A stretch of 64,000 nt of DNA from Roseomonas gilardii subsp. gilardii (GTDB lineage Bacteria; Pseudomonadota; Alphaproteobacteria; Acetobacterales; Acetobacteraceae), in NCBI RefSeq assembly GCF_023078375.1, contig NZ_CP095554.1:2034501-2098500 (forward strand), given 5' to 3'. This document shows positions 7,789-17,017 of the stretch, one piece after another. A program made the translations under genes and the position numbers. Position 1 is the first letter of the stretch. Each line of letters starts with the position of its first letter. The notes beneath the pieces were generated by a model. It was given only the letters and a program-made list of their open reading frames with translations. It was not told the DNA's origin and made no database searches.

Positions 7789-8565
7789 ATGCTTGACGGC
7801 ATCGGCAGCCTTTCCGCCTGGGCGGTGATCCAGAAGAACGGAGATACCTTGCGCGCCCGCTTCGAGGCCCGGAAGGACATGACTGCCGATGCCGACCGCC
7901 TGCGCGCGGCGGCGAAGAAGTTCACCTCGGTCGATGACCTGATGAAGGACCGGCGCAGCCTGAAGATGGTGCTGGAAGCCTATCAGCTGGAGGATCTGAT
8001 CGACCAGAAGGCGGTGGTGAAGAAGCTGCTGACCGAAGACCCGGACAGCACGAAGAGCTATGCCAACCGGATGGTCGATCAGCGCCTGCGGGCGATCAGC
8101 AAGCAGTTCGGCGGCAAGGACGGCAATCCTCTGGCCGACGGCAAGCTGGTCGGGAGCATCATCGACAAGGCCATGGAGAACCGCTTCGAGAAGGATGCGG
8201 GCGACGGCAATACCGGGCTGCGCGAGGCCCTGTACTTCCAGCGCCAGGCCTCCTCCGTCACCAGCCTCGCCGGGCTGATGGCCGATACGGCGCTGACCGC
8301 CGTGGTGAAGGGGGCCTATGCCCTGCCGTCGCAATTCGCCCTGCTGGACTATGACAAGCAGAAGGCGATCCTGGCCAAGCGCGTGGACCTCGACGACCTG
8401 CGAGACCCCAGGCAGGTCGCGAAGCTGATCCAGCGCTATCTGGCGAAGGAGGGCGACCAGTCCAGCAGCAGCGAAAGCACGCTGCTCAGCCTCTTCGACA
8501 GCGGCAACAACGCCACCTCGTCCCTGATCTCGCTGATCGGGCAGAAGATCTCGCTTCTCGCCTGA
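7789..8565 (+). CDS. DUF1217 protein of the flagellar locus
   Basis: 258 residues, no signal peptide or membrane segment, rich in charged helices. It starts MLDGIGSLSAWAVIQKNGD and carries FTSVDDLMKDRRSLKMVLEAYQLED (about 45-69). This matches the DUF1217 pattern, in which a helical repeat recurs along the protein, for example VVKKLLTEDPDSTKSYANR. DUF1217 proteins occur in alphaproteobacterial flagellar clusters but have no settled function. The gene follows flaF by 4 nt, which suggests co-transcription and a flagellar role. It ends 12 nt from a convergent gene. Confidence 0.75.
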   Translation: MLDGIGSLSAWAVIQKNGDTLRARFEARKDMTADADRLRAAAKKFTSVDDLMKDRRSLKMVLEAYQLEDLIDQKAVVKKLLTEDPDSTKSYANRMVDQRLRAISKQFGGKDGNPLADGKLVGSIIDKAMENRFEKDAGDGNTGLREALYFQRQASSVTSLAGLMADTALTAVVKGAYALPSQFALLDYDKQKAILAKRVDLDDLRDPRQVAKLIQRYLAKEGDQSSSSESTLLSLFDSGNNATSSLISLIGQKISLLA

Positions 8566-8577
8566 CCGGCGGCGCCC

Positions 8578-9584
8578 TCAGTTGGGGCGCCAGGACAGGC
8601 GCCGGGCCAGCCAGTCGCGCCAGGCGAGGATGGCCTCCGCCGATGGCGTCAGCCCCGACATCACCTGCGCGGCTTCCGCCCCGCTGAGCGGAACACCCGG
8701 CGCATCCGGCTGGCTCTGTTCCGCATCGAGCCAGCGCTGGGCCGCCTGCCGCCAGGCCGCGACCATGTCGGCGGAGGTGAGGGCGGGGAGGACCAGCGCG
8801 GCACTCAGCCGGCCGGCGCCGATGGCGGCCTGGGTCGCCTGTTGCAAGGCGGGCTGCGGGACCGGCAGGGTGGCGTAATCCGGCACGGTCCGGGCGGGCA
8901 GACCGAAGCCCAGCCATGGCGTGGCACCGATCCGCGCGGCGCGCGCGGCGCTGTCCGGCCCGGTCAGCAGCAGGGCATCGACCTGCCCACGGGCGAAGGC
9001 TTGTTCGGCGGCGCCCGGCAGGCTGGCGGCCAGCGGCATGGGCGTGGTCGGCAGGCCGAGGGATTCCAGGGCCAGGACGGCGCCCCCTTCCGGCGTGTCG
9101 GGCGCCGGCAGGGCGAAGCGCAGCGGCCTTCGTGCCGGGTCCGTGGGCATCGGGCCACGCCCCGCGATCAGGGCCTCGGACCAGGACAGGCAGAGGGGCG
9201 TCCAGTTCCGGGGATCGTAGCCGACGCGCTCGGAGCCGGAGAGATGTGCCAGCACGACCGCCCCAGGCAGGGTCAGCAGCAGCCGGCCGTCGCCCGGGTC
9301 CATGGTGACGAAGCGATTCGCGGCGGTGACGCCATCGGGCCCCCCACCACGGCGAGGCGCGGCGGCGCGGCCAGGGGGCCGACCCGCCCCGTCTTCTGCG
9401 AGAGGCGCTGGGTCCAGAGCGCCAGCGTTCCACCTTCCGGGCCAGGCACGAGGATCGTCGCGGCGCCGGGCAGCGCCGGGCGGGCGGGGCGCGGCAGCAG
9501 CAGGCACGCCATCGGCAGCAGTGCGCGCCGTGCCAGGGGAAAGCCCCCGGCCCGCCCCGCAGCCTTCCCTCCTGGCGCCTTCAT
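8578..9584 (-). pseudogene. TctC/Bug-type periplasmic substrate-binding protein, frameshifted
   Basis: Two overlapping minus-strand frames make one protein. Residues from 9584 give a basic start, a hydrophobic signal segment and TILVPGPEGGTLALWTQRL, the usual mature start of Bug-family binding proteins. The frame then jumps to ...DGVTAANRFVTMDPGDGRLLLTLPG, YDPRNWTPL, and runs to the stop at 8578. The join is at a run of six C bases on the plus strand (9340-9345); one extra base would restore a frame of about 335 residues. These proteins deliver carboxylates to TTT transporters or act as sensors. No permease genes are nearby. It may be a sequencing indel or real decay. Confidence 0.6.
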
Positions 9585-9607
9585 GCCTCGTCCATCATGG
9601 CCGTGCG

Positions 9608-10147
9608 TCAGACGTCGTAGCTGACGAGCACCTCGCAGGGCACGCCCAGCCGGTCGCGCCCCCCGAGGAAGGTCAGCTCGACCATAGCCGCGGCCGCCGG
9701 AACCTCGGCCCCGACCTTGCGCAGGAGCTGGATGCCGGCGGACATGGTGCCACCGGTGGCGAGCAGGTCGTCCAGGATCACCACCCGGTCCCCGGGCCGC
9801 ACGGCATCCGCCTGGATCTCGATCCGGTCGGTGCCGTATTCCAGCGCGTAGTCGAGACCGACCGTCTCGCCCGGCAGCTTGCCCCGCTTGCGCAGCATCA
9901 CGAAGCCCAGCCCCAGCTCCATGGCCAGCGGGGCGGCGAGCAGGAAGCCGCGGCTTTCGATGCCGGCCAGCATGGTGGGCGCATAGGGCTGGATGGCCCC
10001 GCCCATCCGGTGGATCGCGGTGCGGAAGGCCAGGCCGTTCCGCAGCAGGGTGGAGATATCGTAGAACAGGATGCCTGGCTTCGGAAAATCCGGGATGCCG
10101 CGGATATGCTGCTTCAGGTCCAGGCTGTCGGACGTGTCTTGATCCAT
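9608..10147 (-). CDS. apt: Adenine phosphoribosyltransferase
   Basis: 179 residues, normal for Apt. It converts adenine plus PRPP to AMP in purine salvage. Visible signatures are [18 protein letters not shown] (18-35), [12 protein letters not shown] (adenine-side loop) and the PRPP-binding motif [13 protein letters not shown] at about 121-133. The purine biosynthetic genes purM and purN and the AMP nucleosidase amn occur in the same window but far away. It lies 24 nt from the start of the frameshifted TctC-like gene on the same strand and is divergent from the DUF2842 gene. Confidence 0.93.
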   Translation of the reverse strand: MDQDTSDSLDLKQHIRGIPDFPKPGILFYDISTLLRNGLAFRTAIHRMGGAIQPYAPTMLAGIESRGFLLAAPLAMELGLGFVMLRKRGKLPGETVGLDYALEYGTDRIEIQADAVRPGDRVVILDDLLATGGTMSAGIQLLRKVGAEVPAAAAMVELTFLGGRDRLGVPCEVLVSYDV

Positions 10148-10328
10148 GGCGGCGATCCTGTCCTGCGCACGAGGTGAGGGAGGCTATCCTCCGGCTGTGG
10201 GCGGTTGCTAGACCGGATTTCGCGTCCCGTCACCGGCTCTTGCGCGGGGGGCCACCGTGCCGGAGAGGGGCCTGCCCGCCGGTCTGCCCTTGAGATCGGG
10301 CCACGCCTGGGGCATTGGCCATGGCATC

Positions 10329-10523
10329 ATGACGCTGCGCGCGGCCTTCGCCACGATCACCGGTCTTCTCGGCCTCGCCCTCTATATCGGCGTCGTGGTG
10401 GCGCTGGGTGACCATGTCCTGGGCCTGCACTGGCTGCTGCAGGCGCTCTACTATCTGGTGGCGGGCCTGGCCTGGGCCTTTCCGGCCGCCTGGCTGATGC
10501 GCTGGGCCGCGCGCCGGTCCTAG
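10329..10523 (+). CDS. Small membrane protein, DUF2842-like
   Basis: 64 residues with two membrane segments: FATITGLLGLALYIGVVVAL (7-26) and ALYYLVAGLAWAFPAAWLM (39-57). The Trp-rich C-terminus WAFPAAWLMRWAAR fits the DUF2842 family of short alphaproteobacterial membrane proteins of unknown function. The start at 10329 is chosen because the first 24 residues of the longer frame (from 10257) lack family features. It is divergent from apt and convergent with the TorF gene. Function unknown. Confidence 0.6.
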   Translation: MTLRAAFATITGLLGLALYIGVVVALGDHVLGLHWLLQALYYLVAGLAWAFPAAWLMRWAARRS

Positions 10524-10578
10524 AGGCACCCGGACGGGGCCGCCGTGACCGGGCTCCCAGCCACGGCGATCGCCTGTT

Positions 10579-11334
10579 TCAGAACGTGTAGCTGATGCTC
10601 AGCATGGCCCGGGCATCGCAGATCTTCTGCCCGCCGCCGCATTCACGCTTCTTCACATCCGTGTCGTAGTACCCGACCGTGACCAGCGCGCCGTAGAAGG
10701 AGCGGGACAGGGCGACGGACCAGTTCCCGAAATCGGGCAGGCCGTAATTCACGTTCCTGTCGATCCACTGATAGCCGTAGCGGCCCGCCAGGGTGACATC
10801 CAACGGCATCTTCACCTCGACACCGCCTTCCACGTAATAGGCGTTGCGGGCATCGAGCTGGAAATCCGGCGAGTAGTAGAAGGAGCCCAGCACCTTCACC
10901 GGCGCGATCTCATAGGACGCCTTGGCGGCGAACTCGAAGAAGCTCATGTCGAGCCCGCCGCCGGTGCGGCTGCTGTAGCCGGGGTAGTTGTACCAGACGA
11001 AGCCGCCATCCAGCGCCAGGCCGCCGCTGGTGAAGCGGTAGCCGCCCAGCATGTCCACCTCCTGCCGCGCATCCAGCCCCTTGAACGAGACGTTCGAGGT
11101 GAAGGCCCCGACATAGAAGCCGCTCGTGTGCTGGATATCGATCAGGCCCTGGATGGCCGGCCGGTTGCGGGTCTGGCTGACGCCGCGGAAGGTGTAGTCG
11201 GTCGAGACCGTCGGGGTGAGGGTCAGGGTGAGGCCCGTCTGGCCCAGCTCGATCTGGGCACTGGCCGGATGGTGCACCATCATGCCCGTGGCCAGGGCAA
11301 ATACTGCCAGAAAATGACGCAGGCGTAATCGCAT
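10579..11334 (-). CDS. TorF family putative porin, outer membrane protein
   Basis: 251 residues. A signal peptide is evident (RLRLRHFLAVFALATGMM, cleavage after ASA). The mature part alternates polar and hydrophobic residues, as in a beta-barrel: TVSTDYTFRGVSQT (the family's hallmark start), LDMLGGYRFTSGGLALDGG-like strands and a terminal SISYTF with the aromatic end typical of outer membrane proteins. GGGAAACGGACC precedes the ATG at 11334; a longer in-frame start at 11382 would bury the signal peptide. The family occurs in many proteobacteria and its transported substrate is unknown. Confidence 0.8.
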   Translation of the reverse strand: MRLRLRHFLAVFALATGMMVHHPASAQIELGQTGLTLTLTPTVSTDYTFRGVSQTRNRPAIQGLIDIQHTSGFYVGAFTSNVSFKGLDARQEVDMLGGYRFTSGGLALDGGFVWYNYPGYSSRTGGGLDMSFFEFAAKASYEIAPVKVLGSFYYSPDFQLDARNAYYVEGGVEVKMPLDVTLAGRYGYQWIDRNVNYGLPDFGNWSVALSRSFYGALVTVGYYDTDVKKRECGGGQKICDARAMLSISYTF

Positions 11335-11492
11335 CAGGTCCGTTTCCCTTTCGCAACGCGTGTTGCGGAAGGGGGTAAGCAAGACTTGTGCAAATATCCA
11401 GGCCGGGCGCCGAAATCGGCGCGGGTGTCCGGTATGCTTTCCGAACCCCGCGCGCCAGATTTTGGTGATGACAGCGAAATCAGGGAGTGAAA

Positions 11493-11569
11493 TGGTCGGA
11501 GCGAGAGGATTCGAACCTCCGGCCCCTGCGTCCCGAACACAGTGCTCTACCAGGCTGAGCTACGCTCCG
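11493..11569 (-). tRNA. tRNA-Pro (anticodon CGG)
   Basis: The minus strand folds as a tRNA of 77 nt including an encoded CCA. The acceptor arms CGGAGCG and CGCTCCG pair fully, with discriminator A. The D arm contains GCTCAGCCTGGTAGAGC. The anticodon stem CTGTG/CGCAG encloses loop TTCGGGA, giving anticodon CGG for CCG codons, and the T arm has GGTTCGAATCC. CCG is a heavily used proline codon in this genome. Confidence 0.95.
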
Positions 11570-11719
11570 ACGGCCACTTCCCTGCGGCGAGGGGGCTCAT
11601 AGCGCTGCTTCGCCGGGTGGGCAAGAGAGGTGGCGAAACTTTATGCGCGCCGCCGCATTCGGCTTCCCCCATCCCGCGATAGGCTCCCTCCGGGATTTCC
11701 GAGTCGGAGAACAGAAGAG

Positions 11720-12166
11720 ATGCGCATCGCACCGTTGCTGCTGGGCGCGGTCCTGGCGGGAGGGGGTGGGGCCATGGCTCTTGCCCAGGCCGGCCCCCAG
11801 GCTGGAGGGCCGGTCGCCGAACGCAAGAACGACATGAAGGCGATGCAGCGGGAGCTGGAGGCCGTGAAGGCCGCGCTCGATTCCGGGGACATCGCCGCCA
11901 TCGCGCCCCGGGCGAAGACCGTGCATGGCCTGCTGGAGGTGATCCCCACGCTCTTCCCGCCGGATTCGGCATCCGGCGACACGAAGGCCCTGCCGGCGGT
12001 CTGGTCCGACCGTGCCGGATTCGAGACCGCGGCGCGGAACGCCCTCGCTGCGGCCGGCAAGCTGGAGCAGGCCGCGGCCTCGGGCGACAGGGCCGCCACC
12101 GTCCAGGCTTTCCGCGAGATGGGCGCGGCTTGCGGCGGCTGCCACCGCAATTTCCGCGGCCGCTGA
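11720..12166 (+). CDS. Cytochrome c' (prime), periplasmic
   Basis: 148 residues. A signal peptide covers the first 25 residues (MRIAPLLLGAVLAGGGG, cleaved near ALA-QA). The mature protein is a predicted four-helix bundle with the haem site CGGCH near the C-terminus (GAACGGCHRNFRGR), as in cytochrome c'. These high-spin haem proteins bind NO and CO and are linked to NO resistance. AGAAGAG precedes the ATG at 11720; a longer frame from 11630 would hide the signal peptide. It is convergent with a b-type cytochrome gene 24 nt away, a pairing common in proteobacteria. Confidence 0.85.
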   Translation: MRIAPLLLGAVLAGGGGAMALAQAGPQAGGPVAERKNDMKAMQRELEAVKAALDSGDIAAIAPRAKTVHGLLEVIPTLFPPDSASGDTKALPAVWSDRAGFETAARNALAAAGKLEQAAASGDRAATVQAFREMGAACGGCHRNFRGR

Positions 12167-12190
12167 GGGGGGGGTGCCGGCGCCCCGGTC

Positions 12191-12859
12191 TCAGCCGAGG
12201 CGCCCGATCCACCAGGCAACCACGGCGGCGGCGGCCAGGAGGACGGCGCCCAGGGCGGGGTTGCCGAGCCGCGGCGCCCTTCCGGCCAGGGATGACGGCA
12301 GGCGCTTCACCCCGGTGACCATGGGCCGGACGAGGTCCTGCCCTTTCAGCAGGGCATAGGCCAGCACCGCCAGCACATGCAGGCCGGCCGCCGCGAGGAT
12401 GAGCCAGAAATTCGTGGCGTGGATCGCGGTGGCGAGGTCGCTGGTCCCGGGATCGACATGCGGCGCCAGCGGCCCATGCGTCAGGACCTGGTCATCGGCC
12501 ATCAGCCCCGTGCCCACCTGCACCGCCAGCAGCAGGAGCATCACCAGCACCATCCAGCCGCCGGCGGCATTATGGCCGATCTCCGTATCGGCCTCCCGGC
12601 GGCGCAGATGCAACAGGTGGCGCAGCGCCGCGAGCGGCGAACGCAGGAAGCGCGTGAAGCGCGCGGTCTCCGAGCCCAGGAGGCCCCAGGCGAGGCGGAA
12701 AAGCAGCAGCGCGAGCATGGCGAGGCCGGAGCGCAGGTGCCAGTCCATGCGATAGGTCCAGGCGGACCACCACGAGAAGGCGAAGAGCGCCACGATCCCC
12801 CAGTGAACGAGGCGTATCCAGCCATCCCAGACCTTCACCGCCACCCGGCCACCCGCCAT
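12191..12859 (-). CDS. Cytochrome b561-type membrane protein
   Basis: 222 residues with four to five membrane helices (about 13-35, 44-64, 99-118, 145-168 and 198-219). Likely haem-ligand histidines are in IRLVHWG, the helix following LRSG, GHNAAGG, and AGLHVLAVL. It begins KVWDGWIRLVHWG, typical of cytochrome b561/Ni-Fe hydrogenase b-subunit proteins that pass electrons from quinol to periplasmic c cytochromes. GGAGGG lies 8 nt upstream of the ATG. The convergent neighbour encodes cytochrome c', a probable redox partner, though they are transcribed separately. Confidence 0.8.
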   Translation of the reverse strand: MAGGRVAVKVWDGWIRLVHWGIVALFAFSWWSAWTYRMDWHLRSGLAMLALLLFRLAWGLLGSETARFTRFLRSPLAALRHLLHLRRREADTEIGHNAAGGWMVLVMLLLLAVQVGTGLMADDQVLTHGPLAPHVDPGTSDLATAIHATNFWLILAAAGLHVLAVLAYALLKGQDLVRPMVTGVKRLPSSLAGRAPRLGNPALGAVLLAAAAVVAWWIGRLG

Positions 12860-13036
12860 GCGCCCATCCCTCCGTCCCGCTGCCGCCCATCCCGCTGCCG
12901 CACAGATGACCCGGCTGTGGTGGGGGAAGGCAAGGCCATCCGTGCCGGAACTGGCCAGAGCCCAGGGTTGGGATGGCCGGACGGAAACGCCCTGCCTCCG
13001 GGAGGGGTGTTCCCGGCCCGCCGCCTTTTGCCCCGG

Positions 13037-13516
13037 TTAGGGTACATGCCTGTGGTGCCGCATGTCCGAAGCCTGGCCCTGTTCCGTGCGGATGGGGGCG
13101 GGGATGTCCAGCCCCGCCAGCCTCTCGTCGAGCGTCAGGGCGAAATCCACCATCGCGGTCAGCGCGGTGAGCATGCCGGCCGGGGCGGGGGTGGCCGAGG
13201 CGCGCAGCCAGAGCCGGTGCGCTGGGTCGAGGCCCAGGCCCCAGCCGGGCGGCAATTCGCCGGGCAGGCGTTCCAGCCTTTCGAAGACGGCCTGGCGGCG
13301 GAGGCGCCCCTCGGCCGAAGACGGGATGCCGCCCACCTCCACCAGGAATTCGAGGCCGAATCCGGTCAGGTGCAGATGGACGGGCCGACCGTGCCACAGG
13401 AAATGGAAGCGGGGCGGTGACCGCCCGGCGGCGGGCCGCAGCCGCCCGTCGCGGGAGATCGCGTAGCGGCCGAGATCGAGCAGATCAACGGAGGGAGAGG
13501 GGGGCGGGGGCTGCAT
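13037..13516 (-). CDS. Hypothetical protein, 159 residues
   Basis: I do not recognise the family. The frame shows natural composition: LLDLGRYAISRDGRLRPA, then FHFLWHGRPVHLHLTGFGLEFLVEVGGIPSSAE, which reads as alternating beta-strands, and an Ala-rich helix GMLTALTAMVDFALTLDERLAG. No signal peptide or membrane helix is seen, so it is probably cytoplasmic. The ATG at 13516 is 50 nt from the divergent psd start. The 177 nt to the b561 gene contain no gene. The C-terminal DMRHHRHVP is His-rich. Confidence 0.5.
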   Translation of the reverse strand: MQPPPPSPSVDLLDLGRYAISRDGRLRPAAGRSPPRFHFLWHGRPVHLHLTGFGLEFLVEVGGIPSSAEGRLRRQAVFERLERLPGELPPGWGLGLDPAHRLWLRASATPAPAGMLTALTAMVDFALTLDERLAGLDIPAPIRTEQGQASDMRHHRHVP

Positions 13517-13565
13517 GTCGTCCAGGGTTGTCCGGACGTGATGAACAGATCATAAGCGCGCCATC

Positions 13566-14297
13566 ATGTCCCTCATCCAAAGCGTGAAGATGGTGCTGGC
13601 GCCGCCGCACCCGGCGGGCAGGCCCTTCATCTATATCGGCCTCGGCGTGGCGGTGATCGGGGGCATGGCCCTCGGCAACTGGCTGTTCTGGCTCGGCCTG
13701 CTGTTCACGGCCTTCTGCCTGTACTTCTTTCGCGATCCGGAGCGATTCCCGCCGCCCCGGCCGGGGCTGCTGATCGCGCCCGCCGACGGCACGGTGGTCT
13801 CGGTCGCCCCCGCCGTGCCACCCGTGGAACTCGGCCTGGGTGACACGCCGCGCTGGCGCGTGGCGATCTTCCTGTCCGTGCTGAACGTGCATGTGAACCG
13901 TTCCCCCGCCGAGGGCGTTGTCACCCGGATCGCCTACCGGCCCGGCAAGTTCCTCAATGCCAGCCTGGACAAGGCGAGCGAGGACAATGAACGGAACGCC
14001 ATCGCCATGCGGCTGGAGGATGGGCGGCAGATCGCCGTGGTGCAGATCGCGGGCCTCATCGCCCGGCGCATCCTTTGCAACGTGCGGGAGGGCTCCAGCC
14101 TGATGGCGGGCGAGCGCTTCGGCATCATCCGCTTCGGCAGCCGCACCGACCTGTACCTGCCGGAAGGCGTCCGCCCCCTCGTGGCGGTGGGCCAGACCAT
14201 GGTGGGCGGGGAAACCGTGATCGCCGACCTGTCCCTGCCGCGCCCGCGCGACGTGGCCGCCGGCTCCGATCCCGACGCCGTCTCGGGGGTGGGATGA
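13566..14297 (+). CDS. psd: Phosphatidylserine decarboxylase proenzyme
   Basis: 243 residues, the short (type A) bacterial form. It decarboxylates phosphatidylserine to phosphatidylethanolamine at the inner membrane. Two hydrophobic stretches lie near residues 20-55. The core has [34 protein letters not shown] and the self-cleavage site in [10 protein letters not shown] (about 196-205), where Gly-Ser cleavage creates the pyruvoyl group. Its stop overlaps the pssA start by ATGA, so the two consecutive steps of phosphatidylethanolamine synthesis are translationally coupled. Confidence 0.93.
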   Translation: MSLIQSVKMVLAPPHPAGRPFIYIGLGVAVIGGMALGNWLFWLGLLFTAFCLYFFRDPERFPPPRPGLLIAPADGTVVSVAPAVPPVELGLGDTPRWRVAIFLSVLNVHVNRSPAEGVVTRIAYRPGKFLNASLDKASEDNERNAIAMRLEDGRQIAVVQIAGLIARRILCNVREGSSLMAGERFGIIRFGSRTDLYLPEGVRPLVAVGQTMVGGETVIADLSLPRPRDVAAGSDPDAVSGVG

Positions 14298-15178
14298 ACA
14301 CGGCGCGGCGCTTCCGCCTGGCCGCGCGGCGGCGCCCGCGCTTCCAGGGGCTGAGCTTCAACCGGCTGCTGCCGAACATCCTGACGATGATCGGCCTCTG
14401 CGTCGGGCTGAACGCCATCCGCCTCGCCTTCGAGGGGCGCTGGCCGGCCGCGGTGGCGCTGATCGTGGTCGCCGCCTTCATCGACGGCATCGACGGGCGC
14501 CTCGCCCGCCTGCTGAAGGCCACCAGCCGCTTCGGCGCGGAGTTCGACAGCCTGTCGGATTTCGTCTGCTTCGGCGTGGCCCCGGGGCTGATCCTGTATC
14601 TCTGGTCGCTCGACGGCGCGCGCGGGGTCGGGTTCATCCCCTGCGTGCTGTTCGCTGTCTGCATGGCACTGCGGCTGGCGCGCTTCAACGCCGCCATCGA
14701 TATCGGCCCGGTGGTCACGGCCAAGGGGGTGATGCCGCCGCCGCCGAAGCCCGCCTATGCGCAGTCCTTCTTCACCGGCGTGCCTGCCCCCGCCGGAGCG
14801 GGGCTGGCGCTTTTCCCGGTCTTCGCCTCGCTCTCCTTCCATGAGTGGGGCATGACCGGCATGGCCGCCTTCCTGCGCCATCCGCTCTTCGTGGCGATCG
14901 TGCTGGTGCTGGTGGCCGGGCTGCTGGTCAGCACCTTGCCGACCTGGAGCTTCAAGAACTTCAAGATCCCGCGCGAGGCGGTCCTGCCGCTGCTGCTGGG
15001 GGCGGCCGCCTATGCGGCCCTGCTGGTGACCGAGCCCTGGGCGGCGATCGCGGCGGCCGGGTTGATCTATGTCTCGCTCCTGCCCTTCTCGATCCGCTCC
15101 TATCAGCGCCTGAAGCGCGAGGCGGAGGAAATGCGGCAGCCGGACCCCGCGCCCGGCATGGCGGCGGACGAGGGCTGA
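14294..15178 (+). CDS. pssA: CDP-diacylglycerol-serine O-phosphatidyltransferase
   Basis: 294 residues, integral membrane. It joins CDP-diacylglycerol and serine to give phosphatidylserine, the substrate of the adjacent Psd. The CDP-alcohol transferase motif is complete: DGIDGRLAR, eight residues later G, then EFD and SLSD (about residues 63-88). Six to eight membrane segments follow, for example [34 protein letters not shown] near the start is the family N-terminus. The ATG at 14294 overlaps the psd stop. A longer frame from 14075 lies inside psd and is rejected. Confidence 0.92.
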   Translation: MNTARRFRLAARRRPRFQGLSFNRLLPNILTMIGLCVGLNAIRLAFEGRWPAAVALIVVAAFIDGIDGRLARLLKATSRFGAEFDSLSDFVCFGVAPGLILYLWSLDGARGVGFIPCVLFAVCMALRLARFNAAIDIGPVVTAKGVMPPPPKPAYAQSFFTGVPAPAGAGLALFPVFASLSFHEWGMTGMAAFLRHPLFVAIVLVLVAGLLVSTLPTWSFKNFKIPREAVLPLLLGAAAYAALLVTEPWAAIAAAGLIYVSLLPFSIRSYQRLKREAEEMRQPDPAPGMAADEG

Positions 15179-15309
15179 CGCGGTGAGGGAAGGGCCGCCG
15201 TTCTCCGCAAGGTGAAACAGCCTGTCCTTTCCTTCATGAAACGTGATCTTCCAAGGGCGTTCACCCCAATGACAGAAGCCTCTGTCGGACAGGAACCGGA
15301 CCCCAACCC

Positions 15310-15672
15310 ATGGTCACCCGAAAGAATATCCTCGCCACCACGGCGGCCACGCTGGCGCTCGGCGCCATGCTGTCCCTCTCTCCGATCACCGCCCATGCGG
15401 CCACCGGCGGCAGCGACCAGACGCAGATGCAGGGCCATGGGGCCACGCCGCATCACCGCATGCCCCGGTCCCGGACGCATGGCCAGCAGTCTGCCTCGTC
15501 CGATGATTCGGCGGCGGATCGCCTGAACGCCGAAAGCCTGCAACGCGCCCGGGGCGGACAGAACTCGCCCTCCGGCGCGCCGGACACGACCTCCAGCCTG
15601 AACACCATGAGCGGGCGGGACGCACAGCGCGGCATGGACACCGGCTCCCAGCCCATGGTGCCCTTCCGCTGA
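15310..15672 (+). CDS. Small secreted protein of unknown function
   Basis: 120 residues. A clear signal peptide (TRKNILATTAATLALGAML, cleavage near AHA-AT at 30) is followed by a polar, probably disordered mature part rich in Gln, Ser, Gly, Asp and Arg, with a His cluster (GHGATPHHRMPRSRTHGQQ). No domain is recognised. The nucleotide composition is as GC-rich as its neighbours. It stands alone between pssA and a convergent gene, and 131 nt upstream contain no other gene. Confidence 0.55.
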   Translation: MVTRKNILATTAATLALGAMLSLSPITAHAATGGSDQTQMQGHGATPHHRMPRSRTHGQQSASSDDSAADRLNAESLQRARGGQNSPSGAPDTTSSLNTMSGRDAQRGMDTGSQPMVPFR

Positions 15673-15780
15673 CGCCCGGAACCTCCTGGCTTTCCGCCGG
15701 GGGGATACGCGGGCACCGGCACCGGTCCGATAGGGCAGGTGCCGTTTCGCTGCCCAGGCATCGGCCGCTGTGCGAGGGGC

Positions 15781-17013
15781 TCAGGCCGGGGGAGCGTCGA
15801 AGGGGCTGGCATCCAGCGCGGCGAGCACCGCCCAGCCATTCGCCGCCAGATGCCCGCGCCGCGGATACAGGAAAGGGATCTCCCCGTTGTAGAAACCGGT
15901 GGTGAGCCAGGGAATGCTGGATGCCCTGACCCAGCCCGCCGCATCCCGCTCCCGCAGCATGGTGCGCAGGAAGCGTTCCGCCAGCGCCACGCGCCCCTGG
16001 CGGCGCAGCAGAAGGGCGGCCTGGGCCGTCCCCTCCAGCCAGATCCCGTCGCGGTCGGTGTTGAAGTCCAGCCCCTTCAGCTCCTGGACGGGGGCGCCGG
16101 CCGGCAGGCCATGCCGCGTCAGGACCCAGTCCAGCGCCGGGGCGAAACCCGCTTCCCGGAAGGCCAGGAGCGGCCAGAGATTGGCATCCACCGCCGAATC
16201 GTCGTTCACCACGCCCTGTGGCGTCAGCCCGGCGGCGAAGCGCCCCTCCGCCGGGCGCCAGAGGCTGCGCACGAAGCCACCCGCCTTCGCGGCGGCGGCC
16301 CGCCGGTCCAGGCGCGCGAAGGCCACCGCGAGGTCCAGGTTCTGTTCGGTGGAACACCAGGCCTGCCGGTCCGGCTGCGGCTCATGCCCCAGCGTACCGC
16401 CGGTGAAGCCCTGCGGTGCCACGCAGTCCCGTTCCACCCAGCCGGCGGCCCGCTCCGCCGCGTCGCGGAAGGCGACGGAGCCGGGAAAGGCGGTCCAGAG
16501 CAGCATGGCGAAGGCGACGGGACCGCTGGCGGAGCCGGCGGCATAGCCATCCTCGATCCAGCGGCTGGAGGCAGCGTCCCACCAGCCGGGTGGGCGGGCG
16601 CTGGCCGGGGCATCGGGCACCTGCCGGCCGGCGGCATAGGCGTTGCGCAGCCGCCCATCCGTCCAGAACCTGTCCTGTGACTGAGCGAGGCGCAGCCCTT
16701 CCGCCAGGCGCGAGGCCAGTTCCGTCTCGCCTGCCGCCAGCAGAGCGAGGCCCGCGACGGCATTGTCATAGGTATAGGCGACCTCGGCATGGCTGCGGTC
16801 GAAAGCCTCGCTGCCATCGGTGACATAGGATTTGAGCAGGCCCGGCCCGCCTAGCGCCTGTGCCGCCGCGCGGATCGGGGCGAGCAACGCCGGCGCGGCC
16901 TCCCGGAAGAACGCATCCCCTTCCGACCCGGCGGGCGGGGATGCGCCGACGGTGCCGGTGCCGAGGGCGGCCCCCGCCAGGGACAGGGCGAAGCGCCGCC
17001 GGTTCAGGGGCAT
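15781..17013 (-). CDS. Tat-exported hypothetical protein, probable (alpha/alpha)6-barrel
   Basis: 410 residues. The start at 17013 gives PLNRRRFALSLAGAALGTG, a twin-arginine type signal. The mature part has repeated helical hairpins with Trp/Asp/Tyr clusters: TYDNAVAGLALLAAGETELA, DRFWTDGRLRNAY, STEQNLDLAVAFARLD, VDANLWPLLAFREAGF and DGIWLEGTAQAALLLRR. This spacing resembles six-hairpin glycosidases, but no catalytic motif is certain. It starts 5 nt after the dienelactone hydrolase stop on the same strand, so the two are probably co-transcribed. Substrate unknown. Confidence 0.6.
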   Translation of the reverse strand: MPLNRRRFALSLAGAALGTGTVGASPPAGSEGDAFFREAAPALLAPIRAAAQALGGPGLLKSYVTDGSEAFDRSHAEVAYTYDNAVAGLALLAAGETELASRLAEGLRLAQSQDRFWTDGRLRNAYAAGRQVPDAPASARPPGWWDAASSRWIEDGYAAGSASGPVAFAMLLWTAFPGSVAFRDAAERAAGWVERDCVAPQGFTGGTLGHEPQPDRQAWCSTEQNLDLAVAFARLDRRAAAAKAGGFVRSLWRPAEGRFAAGLTPQGVVNDDSAVDANLWPLLAFREAGFAPALDWVLTRHGLPAGAPVQELKGLDFNTDRDGIWLEGTAQAALLLRRQGRVALAERFLRTMLRERDAAGWVRASSIPWLTTGFYNGEIPFLYPRRGHLAANGWAVLAALDASPFDAPPA

Positions 17014-17017
17014 GGCC

